Shown: piece by piece, positions 25,061 through 38,056 of the stretch
How the letters are laid out: each line of letters opens with the position of its first letter
How positions within the stretch are numbered: the first letter of the stretch is position 1
Assembly: GCF_028769735.1 (NCBI RefSeq)
Contig: NC_088178.1
Coordinates: 20,410,357 to 20,474,356, forward strand
Direction: 5' to 3'
From: Zonotrichia leucophrys gambelii
Lineage: Eukaryota; Chordata; Aves; Passeriformes; Passerellidae
Length of the DNA stretch: 64,000 nt
The notes under the pieces: model-generated
Seen by the model: only the letters and a program-made list of their open reading frames with translations
Database searches by the model: none
Told to the model about the DNA's origin: nothing
Position numbers and translations under genes: made by a program

Positions 25061-28000
25061 TGCTTTCTGATCTTAAATAAAGTATTTAACAGGTTTTACA
25101 GCTGTAATAGTTACATTTTTCATTCATGATAGGATGTTTATCTTTCCTGCAAGAGTATAATAATGTTCTTTGTATGAACCACGGCACTGAGAATGGGAGC
25201 CTTTTAAGATACATCTTGGAGCAGCTGGTCCAGCTCTAAATAGAGCAATGAGAAAATGAGAAAAGGGCTGCACTGATGAGTTTAAACAACCTACTAGGTG
25301 ATGGAGAGCAGAGGGCAAGAAGGCTGAAGATGTTCCAGAGTGCCTCAAAGGTACAGAGCAATCATTCACAGGGGAGTAGGCAGGGATAACTGCTACATGG
25401 TCTGTGGGGTTTGGGTTCAGTTGATTTTACCTGCCCTTTCCTTTGCTTATGGAATAAAGCCTGTTCAAAGTAATCTTTTTGGAGTGGTGGTGACATTTAC
25501 TGCAGAGCACTGTTCTGCTGTGTCATTCAGTGGTGTCAGAGTGGGGAGTGGCCACGTAGCTGAGACCTTTGCAGCCTGAAAGAGGCAGCTGCAGACCCAC
25601 ACAAGGGTCTGTAGGGACAGAGGGCAGGGGAGAAGATGGGTGGGGATCTGTGGCTCACACTCTCTTGTAAAGAGTTAAGTGGTCTCAAATGGCACTGGCA
25701 GGGTGCTCTGACCAGCCATGCCTCAGTGCTACGTTCTCTCTGCCATATTCTTTTATTTTAGACTTCTGCAGTTTGTTAAGATCAACTGAATTTTTGACGT
25801 GATCTCTGCTGTTAAAGATATTCTTCTTGCAGCCATCTTTTTTGGGGGGAGGGTTGTTTGCTGATATAGGAAAACTGGTTGTAGGATGGGGTTAATCATT
25901 ATTAATGCAGTTTCTTAAATTTTTCAGCTCCTTGAGGAATCTTTGAGCTGCTTGGATTTTTGACAAAGGATTAATGTCAATAAGAAATGTAAAATCAGGA
26001 TGTCACAAACCTCCTCATTCCTATGCTGTCACACCATGTGGCTCCCCAGAGAAGGGAGGCAAGGGAGACAGCATACTTCTAGGTCTCAGTAATGAAAAAG
26101 GAAAAGGTTAGTTTAGATTCTCTCTCTCTCCATAAATGCCTGTGTCAGGGCTAATGATTCAGCACTCAAGGGCTTCAGTTTGTATTTAATTAATAACATT
26201 GGTAGACTTTGTGCCTTCTGTCTAACCATGGATGCTTTTGATCATCGGCAAACAGAAGATAGAAGTCATGCCAGTGTAAATAAATAATTTATGTGTGGTT
26301 TAAAAAAAAGAGAGAGAAACTGTTCCTGCCCCTTTACAAATGCAGTGTGCAGGTTCTGCACAGCATTAGGTTCTAGCACTGTTTGGGCATTTTTTTTATT
26401 TCAGCTTTCAGTTTTCCAGCACTACTGATTCTCCTTAATTAAAGAATAAACAAAAGCACAGGTCAACTTAAAGGAGGATGTTTTTAAAAAACGGAATATC
26501 TGAAATATAAGCTCACAGTGGAGCTTGGTGGCTGCCTGTCTGCCTTTCTTTGGTGTCGTGGTTCCTTAGAAATGTGGTGCCATCTTCTCCTTGACTCATT
26601 CAGGAACTTGACCTTTTCTTCATCCCTCCTCGTTAAAGCCAAAGGCACATAAATCAGTTTATTTCTTTTTCTTTCTCTGAGACGTAACTTTTTATCTTCT
26701 ACACATTTATGTATTAAATGCCAGGAAAGCAGCAGGTAAGGAGTAGGGAGGAGATTCTGGTCAAGATTCAATGTCTAAAGTTGTCCCATAGTTACCTTGC
26801 CTAGTGTCTGCAGGATACTTTGGGAAGTTAGTGCTGCTTATGCTGAATACTTCTGTGCTCATCAAAGAGGAGCAGCTGTGAAGTGGTCTCAGTGTCAGGG
26901 ACAAAATGGAATGGCTGAAAAACTTGGCTGGGGAGCTTCTGGCAGGCTGGCTCTGCCTTCAGAAATGCTTTGGGGTCACAACTCTTCTTGTCAGGGAGGA
27001 AAGAACTGGAAATGTAATGTTTTGTCACAAAAGCCAGAGTCCTTTAGGCACAAATATATATCACATTTTTGTGTGATTATAGATTTCTGTTTAAGAAGTT
27101 TCTGGCAGAACGTTCGCTTCCTTTTGCTGTGCGTGGTGACAAATTGTTAGAGATTTTATTACTGCTTTGTATGAGGAATTCAAACTTGAGAACTGGGAGA
27201 GATTTGTTTTGTACCTCACAATTATCATGTCAAGCATTTAGTCCATTTAGATGTCATTTGTGTTTTAGCAGGGTATGCCATTCAAACTAGTGATTGTAGA
27301 TGGGTGGCATTTCTCTCTCAAATTACAGAGGTCATAAGTATGTGCCACAAGCAGCCAAATTCCTCAGCTTTTCAGGGCGTCAGGTGCAATGAGGTTGCAA
27401 TATGTCTGTTCTGGAATTCGGGGTGGAGTAGAGAGGAAGTGCTTAAAATTTACAACTGAAAAGTCAAAACTTTCACTTTCTGTGCTGTTTTCTGAAGGAG
27501 CACAAACCTGTTTTGGGTCTGGAGTTCTGTGGTTGCCAGTGAGGCCAACCTGCCTTTAGGCAGCTGTGACAGGCAAAATGCAGCATCCCGTACCCAGCTG
27601 CTCAGTACTTGCAGAGCTTTAACATCATTCAGAAACATTTGCCTTTTCTGTTTGACAGACTCCCATGCATTCCTTGGAATGTATTTTAGGTGCTCTGCAG
27701 AGAGCATTCCCATGGCCTGTTTGAGACAAATCCCAATATTTCCTGAAGGGTCCTGGAGTACGCCAGATGCAGTTCAGAGCTGAGACAGAACAGCCATGCT
27801 CCTGGAGAGTCTGGCAGACAGCATTTCCCTGTCACTGCTGGACATCAGCTCTGGCTAGCTCTGATTTATTGAGGTGGCAAAGCGCATGAGCCTACAGCAT
27901 TCTTAATTTCTTAATATTTCCCAAACGGAATTACTTTCAAGATTTATGGGAGCAAAATATCTTCTAACTTGCTCCCTTTTTTCCCATATGGATATAATAT

Positions 28001-29022
28001 TTCCCTAAAACTGTTCTTCCTCCTTAAATGAAGCAGAAGTATGAGTTAAAAGTCCATTTTTCTGCCCCTGTATACAGGAGTATTAAATATTACCAAATAA
28101 TGGTAGCTAGTCTAAGGCTGTCATGTTCTTTGCTAGAAAAATCCCTACATTTATTTGTAGCAAATACAAAAAAAAGGCCAATGATCATTTCACCCCTTCT
28201 TTGGCATCACTTTGGTGCCCTGGTTGTCACATGCAGAAGCAATACCACAGAGCATTAGATCAGTCATGCCTTGAGCTTCAACTGATTTTGGGGACTCCCC
28301 TGTGCTCCAGGGAGTCTTAGGAGGACCTGACTTCCCTCCTGGTTTTACCAGGCACCTTTTGTAAATGGAAATCTGCATTAGGGAGAGAATTTCCTTACTC
28401 CACATCAGACTACTGTAAATTGGCTTTTCCAGATGTATCACTTGCAAACAGAGCAGTTATTTGCATGTATAAATAACACTGCTTCTGAGTTAGGCAGGTG
28501 TATGGGGAGAGCAGGGACCACTCTGTGGGACCTGGCTTCTGCTGAGAGTTCAGGGGGTGGCTGTAGAGGAAGGGCTGTGAGCATCTCTGCTGTAGCCCTT
28601 CATCTTATAAAAGTTCTTGCATTGCATGACCAACCTGCAAAGATTCCTCCTGTTGATGTTGGAAGTGGGTGGAGGTAAGTCCCTGGAGACGCCCCAGGAA
28701 TCATAATAATTATATTTGGTGCCCCAAGATGTGTGAGAAAACATTGAACTAATTTGTCAGGTTATTGAAATTTTTAGGATATTTTCAGAGTAAATGTGTT
28801 ACAGTTAATGCTATATTGCTCTTTATTTGTTTTAAAATAGGCCTGTGGGGTGTTCTTACTTAAAAGCTTCAGAAGCTCTAATATATCTAACATACCTCCC
28901 CCACCTTTTCCCAAAGTTATATATTCTGTATTCTCAGCTCTGGAAGAAACATTCCTTTCCTTCTAGATCAGCCATGTCATCTGTGCATCTTGCTTTTATG
29001 GTTATAGATGATCTTATTAAAG

Positions 29023-29064
29023 ATAAGTGGATGTGTGGATAAGTGGATGTGATGAGTGGATGTG
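29023..29064. repeat. Degenerate short tandem repeat
   Basis: Three imperfect copies of a unit like ataagtggatgtg (copies near 29023, 29039 and 29052). A small minisatellite-like patch with no coding role seen. Confidence 0.75.
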
Positions 29065-29958
29065 AAGCAGTATGCATGGGTGAATCTGAGACTTCTTGTT
29101 TTGTTAAATTCTCCTGGTCTCTTTCCCCTTTCCATAGATTTCTGCATTTGTGATTTACTGGGCATCTATGATAGGACTTCACTTGGACCAGTTTATAATT
29201 TAGATTTCATTCCATCCTTTCCTCACTGTGCTGCTATTTGAAATTGTTGCTCTGTACCTCGCTGTGGCATAGTGTGGGTGAGTTTATCCTAAATCAGGTG
29301 ATTCAAGGGTTGTCTGACTGCAATAAGAGTTGCATGCTGAGTTCGGAAACAGCCCGAAGGGAGAGCTAAACCCATGGCTTACACCTGTCCTGTCCCATGT
29401 GTAGGTTGGCCAAGCTGGATCTATTTCAGGGGCCTGTACCTTACTCTGTGGTGGAGATGTTTTCTCTGACTCTGAACATGTAGTACATTCCTTTTCTTGG
29501 TGGGATTGACTTTGATCCAGAGCATCTCTGCTAGTGTTTTGATATGTTTGAATGAACAGATTTCTAATGGTATTAACATACTTTCTAGCATACTTGTTAC
29601 ACTCAGAAATGGTCCCATATGGAAGTTAATGTTTCTATATTTGCTAATTGTTTCCTTTTCTCTGGCCACTGTAGTAATTGTTTCTAGAAGAGATAAATTT
29701 TTACTAGCCGCTGTGTTTGTGTGTTGAGGGTATAATTAGGATAATGTATTTCCACAATGACATGGTTAAGAAGGACTAGGTCTCTTTTTTGTAAGGGATT
29801 CTGGATAGATTGTAACTGTTTGGTTTGGCAGGAACCTCTCTTGAATCATTTATGTGTTAATGAATGCTGAAGAAGGCACTGAATTTCCATTTCCTTTCTC
29901 TGTAAACTACAAACTGCTTCACGGTCTCCTGAACTGTTTTCTTGCCTGTGTGGTGATA

Positions 29959-30019
29959 GCTGCTGTGTGTGTGCACAAGTGAGGCCGAAGCAGACTCCTC
30001 ACACGCTCACACAGGCAGC
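29959..30019. repeat. Imperfect inverted repeat (hairpin-capable)
   Basis: The left arm 29959-29984 (gctgctgtgtgtgtgc to gtgagg) can pair with the right arm 29997-30019 (cctcacacgctcacacaggc to agc) around a 12-base loop. By hand I count about 17-18 pairs with one bulge and one internal loop. It lies 340 bases upstream of the first ST3GAL3 exon seen. Confidence 0.6.
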
Positions 30020-30359
30020 ACGGAAACTGGCTTGGGCTCACAAAGCTGGAAGTCAAACTGCCTAAACCCTGCTTGCAATTTACACTTTATTGTAGCTAAA
30101 TTAATAGCCAAACAGTATGGGGAAGTTTTAAATTCCTGAGTGGAAGTGATTGCTAGGTCCGTGACTTGAGTGATTTGAGTGGTGACACAAATTCTGGCAT
30201 GTTTGTTTCACCTTTGGGTAAAAGTAAAATCTTCCACACTACTCTGTTGCCAGTGACGATGTAGAATCAGCATTTAGGTATGGATTCTCTCAACATTCCT
30301 GCAGAGGTTTATCCTTCCTAGTTCAGGAGTTAATTTTTTTCTCATTTTGGTTTTCTCAG

Positions 30360-30454
30360 GTTCTCGAAGCCGGCACCAATGTTCTTGGACGATTCCTTCA
30401 GGAAATGGGCACGTATCAGGGACTTTGTACCCCCCTTTGGAATTAAAGGACAAG
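30360..30454 (+). CDS. ST3GAL3: ST3GAL3 internal exon (stem / start of catalytic domain), 95 bp
   Basis: The exon encodes 31 full codons reading FSKPAPMFLDDSFRKW and on to PPFGIKGQ, matching ST3Gal III just before its sialylmotif L (about residues 102-132 of the human protein, from memory; the only difference I note is Asp for Glu in RIRDFVPP). The acceptor is a T/C-rich tract ending in ctcag at 30359, and the donor is caag|gtatga with GT at 30455. The first base completes a codon split after two bases, which is Arg in the mammalian protein. The last base starts the Asp codon finished by the next exon. ST3Gal III is a type II Golgi enzyme that moves sialic acid from CMP-Neu5Ac to the 3-OH of terminal galactose on Gal-beta-1,3/1,4-GlcNAc chains. 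This piece lies in the luminal region between stem and nucleotide-binding core. The match is essentially unambiguous. Confidence 0.96.
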
Positions 30455-33400
30455 GTATGAGAAAACTGCAGCTGTTGGAGGAGAAGGTGGTCTGCACATG
30501 CTTGCCCCATTTTCTTTTCTCTTTTGAAAACTCAGGTGGTCCTTTGGGCTCAGTTTACTTCCCCTGTTTGAGAGAACTATTGTATATGTAGTTCAGAGAA
30601 ATGCAGAAGGGTTTTTACATCTGGACCATGGACCTTGGAGGCTGGCCTTAGGGAAGATGGTTTAGTACATATGGAGAGTCAGTGCAACAACAGCAATTGA
30701 GACCAACAACCACATTCTAGAAGAAGCATTTTGACATTGGCTGCCAGAAGACCTTGTAGCAGCTTTGCTGACAGCAGCAGAGGGTTCAAAGTAGTTTGAA
30801 GTGCCTTGAGCTTGACCACTGATACAAATCTTCATTTTCTTATCATAGAATTTTATAGTTGGTCTACTTATTTACTTATATAACAAGTAAGAAAAGTATG
30901 TTCAGACGCTTTGATGATAATTTTAATATGCCCTATCCTCCAGCTGGAGCGAGGCAGAAGGGGCTGTGTCTCAGGTGTGCTGTGGAAAGCAGGAGTTGTG
31001 GCTGGTGGATGAGATGGGAGCCAGTAGCCCACTCAGAAGATGGTCTGTTTTGGGGTGCCAAGCTCATACTTGTCCCACATGTGCAATCACAGCCTTTCTG
31101 TCCAAGTGGTGGTGGAGCAGAAGGCTTGTGCTCTCTGCAGTGATTTACTGCAGACTATCTGAGGTCCTGTGTATTTAATAAGTTTTTGTGGCATTACATC
31201 AACTTGGATTTTTTTTTTCCACTGACAAACTCAAGATTACAGATAATCCTGTAGGAATTTAAATACCTGGTGGAGAAAAAACTGCAAGCACAGAAAGCTT
31301 GGCTCTGTGTCTCTCCCTGGAAGCAGGTGTGGTAGTTATGGAATAATCTTTGATCAAATCAAAGGCTCTGCTGACAAATTGCTTTTGGCTTGCATCAGTT
31401 CCCTTCTTTGTTTTGTCCATTCCTTGTCCAGTCAGTCTTTTGCAGCTCAATAGGAAGCTAATTACTGTCCTCTAAATCAGGCAGCAGGGTTTGCAGCACA
31501 GAACTAACAGTGGCAGCACAAGTGGGAGGATGCTGTGACCACAGCAGGGCTTGTCCCCTTCTAACCATCACACACGGTATACAAAGCTAGGGCAAGATGC
31601 CTGGCCAGTGTGGAGGTAGGATTTACAGGTTACATGTGATGTCAGCTAGACCTAATAAAAATCATTCCATTAAACTGAATCCAAATAGAGAAATCCACCA
31701 AAAGAGAATGACAGAATGGCTCTGGCAGCCTTCTCTCTGGGTTTGTTGCCAGCTTGTATCACCACTGCAATGTTATGTAAATCTGGTGTTTTATATTGGA
31801 TTTCCTCAGTTAAAAAGAGAAATGAGAAATTGCCATTATTTAAATGGCTGTGAGCTGAAGCCATGGGACGGAAACCGTTGAATAGGTTATTTTTTTAACA
31901 CCCTCCTGGGACTGAATTTTGTGCCAAGTTTCAGTCTGGAGCAAGTTCTGTGTGTGGGAGGGTTGAATTATAAATCTGTGTAGCCCCGGATTTCTAATGG
32001 CCCCGCTGACAGCCTGTGAGTCCTAGCGATGCGAATGGCGCCCTTTCATGTTACACATCACTTGGAATTCTTGCATCAGTCTTTTCTGGCTGTCCCATGG
32101 GATGCATTTGGGCTCAGACAACTGATTGGATGATGGAATCAGCACCTCATTAGGGCTTTCAGTCAGGGCCATCTAATGATATCCAAACAAATGATCCAGG
32201 CAGGCAGCGTGGAGCTCAGTCACGTGCTGGTGCAAGGTGAAGACTGTCAAACTGGGATGTGCATGGGTAAAGGAGTAGTCAGGGTGGCTGAGCAAGTGTA
32301 GAGAGATGTGGCTGCGTTGAAACAGACGGGGCAGGAGCTCTGCTCTGTGTGTTAGGCAGCCCCATGGCACCGTCAGCTGGGATTTCCGATGTGCACCACA
32401 CTGGGAAAGGTGCTTGGTGTTCATAAACACCGACTGCAGCTGAGATGGCAATGGGAAGACCTTGCTGAGAACTGTGGTGAATATCACCTGCTGTTCTTAA
32501 GTCACTGTGATCCATTCCAAGTGCAAAATGGCTTTTTGTTTGTTTGGGTCTTTTTGGTTTTTTCATGTTTGAAATACATCTACAGGACGAACTCACTTTC
32601 AGTGATGCTGCATGTTCCAAGGAACTTCTAGAAACTAATCTGTGGTAGCTTGAAAATGCTACAGTTATGAAACCAAGGGATTAATGGTAGCTTGGAAGAT
32701 AATCCACCATTTCTACTTTCTTTTGTTAAAGTTTCTATTCTTACCTAAGTTTTGCTTTGCTTTGTCTCTGAAAAAAAAAGCTGAATTAAGTCCTTTTTTA
32801 TCCATCACTTTGTGTTTACTGGTTCAAGAAAGGACAGTTCCAAGATTGCTAGAATGAGTCTTGCAATATTTAGGAGAAGGCAGCTTTTGAGGAGTATTGT
32901 CTACTGGGCTGCACTAATTTGGAATAACATCTCTATAAATTACATGTAAAAGAATAGAAATGGCTCAGAAATTTTCAGGGCAGGACTACTGCTCTTTAAA
33001 GGTTATCATATCAAAGAGAAGGCAGTATGCTGATCATTTTGACACAGTCCATCAGAGATTTTCATTTTCTTTGATGAGAATCTGATTGTAAAGACAGCTC
33101 TCCTATCTCCAGATGCTTAAAAGTACTCAGTACAACATAGAAAGTTTAACAGTGCTTCTTTGTGAAAGATTTCTTGCTCCTTCACTCCAGTGGTTATTTT
33201 CTGATTTGGCCATCAGCCCAGGCAAGGAGGTTTTATGGACAGAGTGCTCCATTCTTGGCAAGAGCATTTGTGTGTAGAAGCCCTCAAGGTGAATAGGGTC
33301 CTGAATATGAAAGTTTTTAGACTTTCCCTGAATGCTGCTGGTTGTGAAATGGGCTATTGCAGTAGGAATACTGCACATCCTGTGTCAAATGGGAAACTGC

Positions 33401-34460
33401 TGCTATTGTCAGTTAACAGCCTTAGTGATTACTTGCATTCTGTGAAAGAGGCACAGAATAAGCAGGTGGCAACCCTGCTGCTTTCTGAGATGAGGTGTGT
33501 GTTATGAAGTCTTGATCCAACTCTCTTTGAACAGTGGTTCTGAGAGTCCTCAATTAGTTATTAGAAATAGATGAAGAGGAACTGAAGAGCAGCTGTTGCA
33601 CCTTTTTCTTAACCTCTCTTAAATGGGTAGAGTTTTAATAAATGTTGTAGTTGTTGACTCTGTTCACCAAAGATCTGGACCAAGGATTGGTTCTAATTAC
33701 TTGATCACAATGCCCAGGAACCTGGGACAAAAGCAGAGGTGAGAGCTGTCAGGAATGTTGGAGCTGATCCAGCAGTTTGAAGATGTTGTTGCATTCATCA
33801 TAGGTGTCTGTAGCCCTTGTGGAAACTCTGTTTCCTCCGTGTGCAGAGAATAGGGGAAATAATAGGTATGAGGAGGTGTGATTATGTTTGGGCGCCTTAA
33901 ATGGTCACTACCAGTACCTAGTTTGGCCATTCATGTAACAGTGGCTCTAGCTTTTGCCCAGTGACTTCTGCAGCTGGCTGTGAACCCGTGAGATTATATT
34001 TCAGAATCTGGATCAAGATTTTTAAATGAGGAATGCCCATGTTGACAAACAGGCCAATGTCATGTTTGACTGCACTTACTTTTAGAAACTGAGATTGTCT
34101 GCCACATCAAACTTGTTGTCCCCTACTGTGGGATTTGACAGAGTCTGGAAACGGGATGGGCCACTCCAAGTGCTTGGAAACGATGACTCCATCTCTATTA
34201 ATAAATAAAGTGGTTGTCCTGTGGTCGTGAACGCTGTTGAGCTCATTGTTCAAACAGATTAACTCCCTGCCCCCCACAAAAATAGAGTGGCTATGTCCAG
34301 GCTTCCTATCAAGAAAGGTCACTGGCCTGTATTAGCCTGTGAATGCGTGAGAATTGTAGAGGAGGATGTTTGTTGGCCCTGGTGAGCACATCTGGGACTG
34401 TGCTAACACTTTGTTAGTGTGGACTCGAGCAGGACCGTGCAGGACCATGCCCTGCTGCCA

Positions 34461-34494
34461 GTTTGTTTGCTGGTGTGGTTTGTTTGCTGGTGTG
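34461..34494. repeat. 17-bp perfect tandem duplication
   Basis: gtttgtttgctggtgtg is present twice with no gap (34461-34477 and 34478-34494). The copies are identical, which suggests a recent duplication or a site variable between individuals. Confidence 0.9.
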
Positions 34495-37400
34495 TTTATA
34501 GCCAAAGTGAGGAACATGATGAAATTGGTCAACTCTCACAGTTGTCAAGAAGATCAAACTGCAACAAGATGTTGGAACTCTAAAAGCTCCAAATGTCAAG
34601 GGTTCCTGTGGGGGACAGCTCCAGCTGCCGAGCACCCTCCTGTGTGTCCCAGGCTATTGTTTTGGCATTAACTTGGATGTTGGAGTGCCTCCCATATTTC
34701 ACCATTTGTAAGAGTATAATTTGCTTGTAGGAATTCTTTCCCAGCACCCACCAAGTCTGTTGTTGCAACTTTTTTCAGTCAAGAGCAAGGAGACTGCAGC
34801 AATCTTGGGCTCTTGAACAAGTCACATGGAGTTTTTTTTAAATCTAAATTGAAATTTCTTCTTTTGGATTTGCACCTTTTTCTAGCAGTGCTCCTATCAG
34901 TGTAATTATGGAGGTATGAATATGCCCATGCTGTCCACATAGTTGCAGAGATTCTCTACCATGTGCACTGCTCTCAGGGTTAAATTTGTCAATGAAGAAG
35001 CAATGGAAAAATTGCTTATAGTGTTAGTAAGATTATTAATCCCAGAGGGCCTCCTCCCCAAATTTACCTCTGTAGCTAAAGCAAAAGGAAAGAGTTATTT
35101 GGAGAAAGGCAACAAACAAGACTGAAGAAATACCTGACTATTAATAGCATTTCTCAGTACATGTGGTTTGAAGAATATAAAAGGCTTTCAGAAGGAGTAG
35201 CTAGTATCTGGCAATCTCTCTGTGTAATGAGGACGGGAGAGTTGCTGCAATTTTTTGGTTTTTTAACTTAAGTGAAAACATATGGCACAGCATACACTAA
35301 AAAACTAAACAGACGTGATCAGTGTAATATCCCTTCCATGCATTTAGTCAGTAATTGTGTCACTGCTTAGCAGTAATTGCATGTCTTCACTTCCACCTTT
35401 GTTCCTGCTCAGTTGTTTTGGGCAGAGAGGTTGCTTTGTTGGCCCTGAATCAATTTGTCTTTGAAGGTGATAGTGACTTCTTAGGGACTGGTTCTGTTGT
35501 CACCATCTCAGAATTTCCCTCCCATCAAGACACTAGGAAGCAATTTCTTCCCCATGATGATAAGAGAATATTAAGAACATGTTTGAAATGTTACAGTTTT
35601 ATCAAATATAATTTAAACGACTGGCCAGGAGACTTTGTATTTTCACTTGATACTGGAGGGATGTCTGGAACTGGTGATACATTCAGTGACAAAGGAATTA
35701 AGTCTTTGTCCAGACCACCAATGCTAATGGTTGTATTGTGCAATGATTAACTGTTCTTGTACTTGGTTTTATTTGGATGTTTTCTTTTGTGTCAGTGCTC
35801 CTGGGAAAAGCCATGGTTCAGTGCTGCTCAGCAGTTGTTCAGTAGTCTCATGGGGCGGAGGTCATTCATCTCCAGTGAAAATGTTGAGTTTTCAGGCCTG
35901 CAAAAGTTGGCATATCACAATGTTATTGGGAGAAAATCTCCTCTCTTTCCGTGCATGCTCCTTCATAGCTTTTTCTTTTCCATTGGCTTTCTTGGCATGA
36001 GCAATACTTAATCTCTGAGAAAACATATGCAGTTGGACATGACAATTTACAGCTGATTCAAGGAAAAAAAAAACATTAGAAAACTAGGACTTTTCTAACC
36101 TAATCTTCTTGCTCTTTGTAGAGACTGGAGTACCATATGCAGTAGTCTTCCCTGCATTTGACTAGGTCTGAACGAGGCATTTTATGCTTTAATTCTCCAA
36201 CTTTATCCTCATTTTGTTAGTGGTACTCTGTTGTACAGATGATTTTCCTCCTATAAGCATTCTTTTGTTCTTCATGTCTTATTCCCCTAACAAAAAAGCA
36301 GAAGAGCAAGCATGTACAGAAGAGCCATTAGTTCTGTTCATAGTTGGTATTAACAAGGTTGTTTTTTCTTCCTGAGTTGGAGGCACATTTCTGAACTAGA
36401 TTCCAGTAGAATTTTGCATTTGACCAAAATTGGTAATAGTGGCCATTATCACGTGGGAATATAGATATAAAAATGTTGATGTTTCTCCAGGGAATTTAGC
36501 AGATTTTATAGCCTAAAGAAATTAAATGAGTGATGTGAAGAGGAAAAAAAATTGAAAGTTTCAGATGAGGTAGAGGGTTGACTTCTCATTACTGAATAGA
36601 ACTTTAAAGGGAAATTATGTTGTGAATTTTGAAATTAAATCCCTTCTCATTCTTGAGCTCTCATGATGAAAGTACAACAGTGCAGTCCCTTATTTCAATC
36701 AAAACTGATGCTTTACTGTTGAGTGTGCCTAAAAAATAGTCCTGCTCCCAACTCATTGAGAAGGGAGATGCAAACCTTTGTAAGGTTTCATTTAATTGGA
36801 TGATTCCATATTGGAGTTCTTCACAGAAGTCTTGAATTGCAGTGGAAACACAGATATGATATTATTCCTCTTTTCTATCTCCTGAAGAGAAGAGCAGATA
36901 CTCTCTGGCTGTTGTGTTTTGAAGTGCCATTTATTAATGCTGCTACAAGGGTCAGAAGAATTAGGAATCACTGCAGTGGTTACTGAGATGTTTGGCCTTG
37001 AAGATATTGCCTGGCCACCTGTGAAGGGTCATCAAAAATGTAGAGCCCTCTATAACAACTGTATTTATTTTCCTGCTTGTCTTTAACCAGCACACTGTGA
37101 ATCTTTCAAGGACTGTTTTTATTTGGCGTGAATTTGCCTCTTTCTATGGACTTGATTACTTCCTGTGCATTGAACTCAAGTTTAGATAAAAATTCTTAAT
37201 GCATGGTTATTGCAAAATGTTGCCCATTTTTTTTCATAATTGTTTTTTAAATTAATATTCCAACTTTCCAAGCCCTGGGATTATGTTGGGAATAAAGCTT
37301 GTATTCTGAGAAAACAATCTCTTAGTTGTGAAGAAAAGCTTGGAAAAAAAAATCCCCGAAGGCTCCAAAACGTCAATGTAAATGAAGAGTCTAAATGTTA

Positions 37401-37971
37401 TGTATTTTATTTATATCTTGTTATAAAAATAGGCCTTAAGGGCTTTAATGGAGCTTACGTTTAATGCATGCCAGGTTCTTCTAAAATTGCTAGGGAGGAT
37501 ACCATGCACATTCAGTCTTTTTTTTTTTCTTTTGCTTTGTGTCTAGGCAACAGTACATGCCTCTTGTCCTAATGCCATTAAAAATCATCAATGGAGATCT
37601 TGTGAGGCGTGGCAGTTTTAAGTCCTGCTGTTAGTAAAGTGTGTCTCCAGCAAACCACCTAAATCTGGTACAGCTAGTGACCTCATGAAACCACTCTCTT
37701 GTATTTACACACGAGTTTTGACCTGGGGACAGATTCCTCAGTTTGTAGTTAGCTGTTTTTGAGAGCCAGTTCACATGTTTGCAATGCACTGCTAAATTCT
37801 GGAATTCTTCATAGCTGCTTTTCCCTGCATTGACCTCCTAAAGTCAGTTGATCAATAATAAAAGAAGTGGTGCAGGGAATTTCAGACACATTGTGATACC
37901 TGTTGTAACCACTGGATTCCCAGCTTCACAAAGGTATGAATGATGTTGGCTGTCTACAGCTGGACATGGTG

Positions 37972-38011
37972 TTTCTGGGAGAGAGAGTAGAACCTTTCTG
38001 GGAGAGAGAGT
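37972..38011. repeat. 17-bp direct repeat, 23-bp period
   Basis: tttctgggagagagagt occurs at 37972-37988 and 37995-38011, separated by six bases. It lies just left of the CR1 copy starting near 38057. Confidence 0.85.
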
Positions 38012-38056
38012 GGTGAGACTTGGGTCCATGGCCTTGTGCTGGGCACCAGGGAGGAA

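Larger units (their letters stand above)
1..30359 (+). other. Inferred upstream ST3GAL3 intron, no supported exon
   Basis: This 30 kb stretch precedes the first exon seen, which begins in phase 2, so at least one exon must lie 5' of 30360. I looked for coding sequence resembling the mammalian exon just upstream (the region ending GYASALMTAIFPR) and for the N-terminal anchor, and did not find them. The likeliest reading is that the whole stretch is one intron, or the end of one. It is AT-leaning and CpG-poor. It holds CR1 copies at 12071-12665 (-), 15383-15578 (-), 18597-19011 (+) and a weak relic at 24938-25060 (-). There are short A or T runs (for example 16 A at 1296-1311) and small duplications listed separately. 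In 1-12070 and 19012-24937 I see nothing else I can name. Open frames here are short, overlap on both strands and match no family I recognise. Confidence 0.7.

Noticed and set aside
30379..30591. Frame starting at the Met inside the 95-bp exon and continuing into the intron
   Set aside because: It simply reads through the donor at 30455. The Met is internal to the known protein.
33661..33930. Considered as another CR1 fragment
   Set aside because: Could not align more than isolated words with CR1 landmarks in order.
35355..35750. 131-codon + strand open frame
   Set aside because: No domain, no acceptor/donor pair that would link it to ST3GAL3, and no similarity I recognise.
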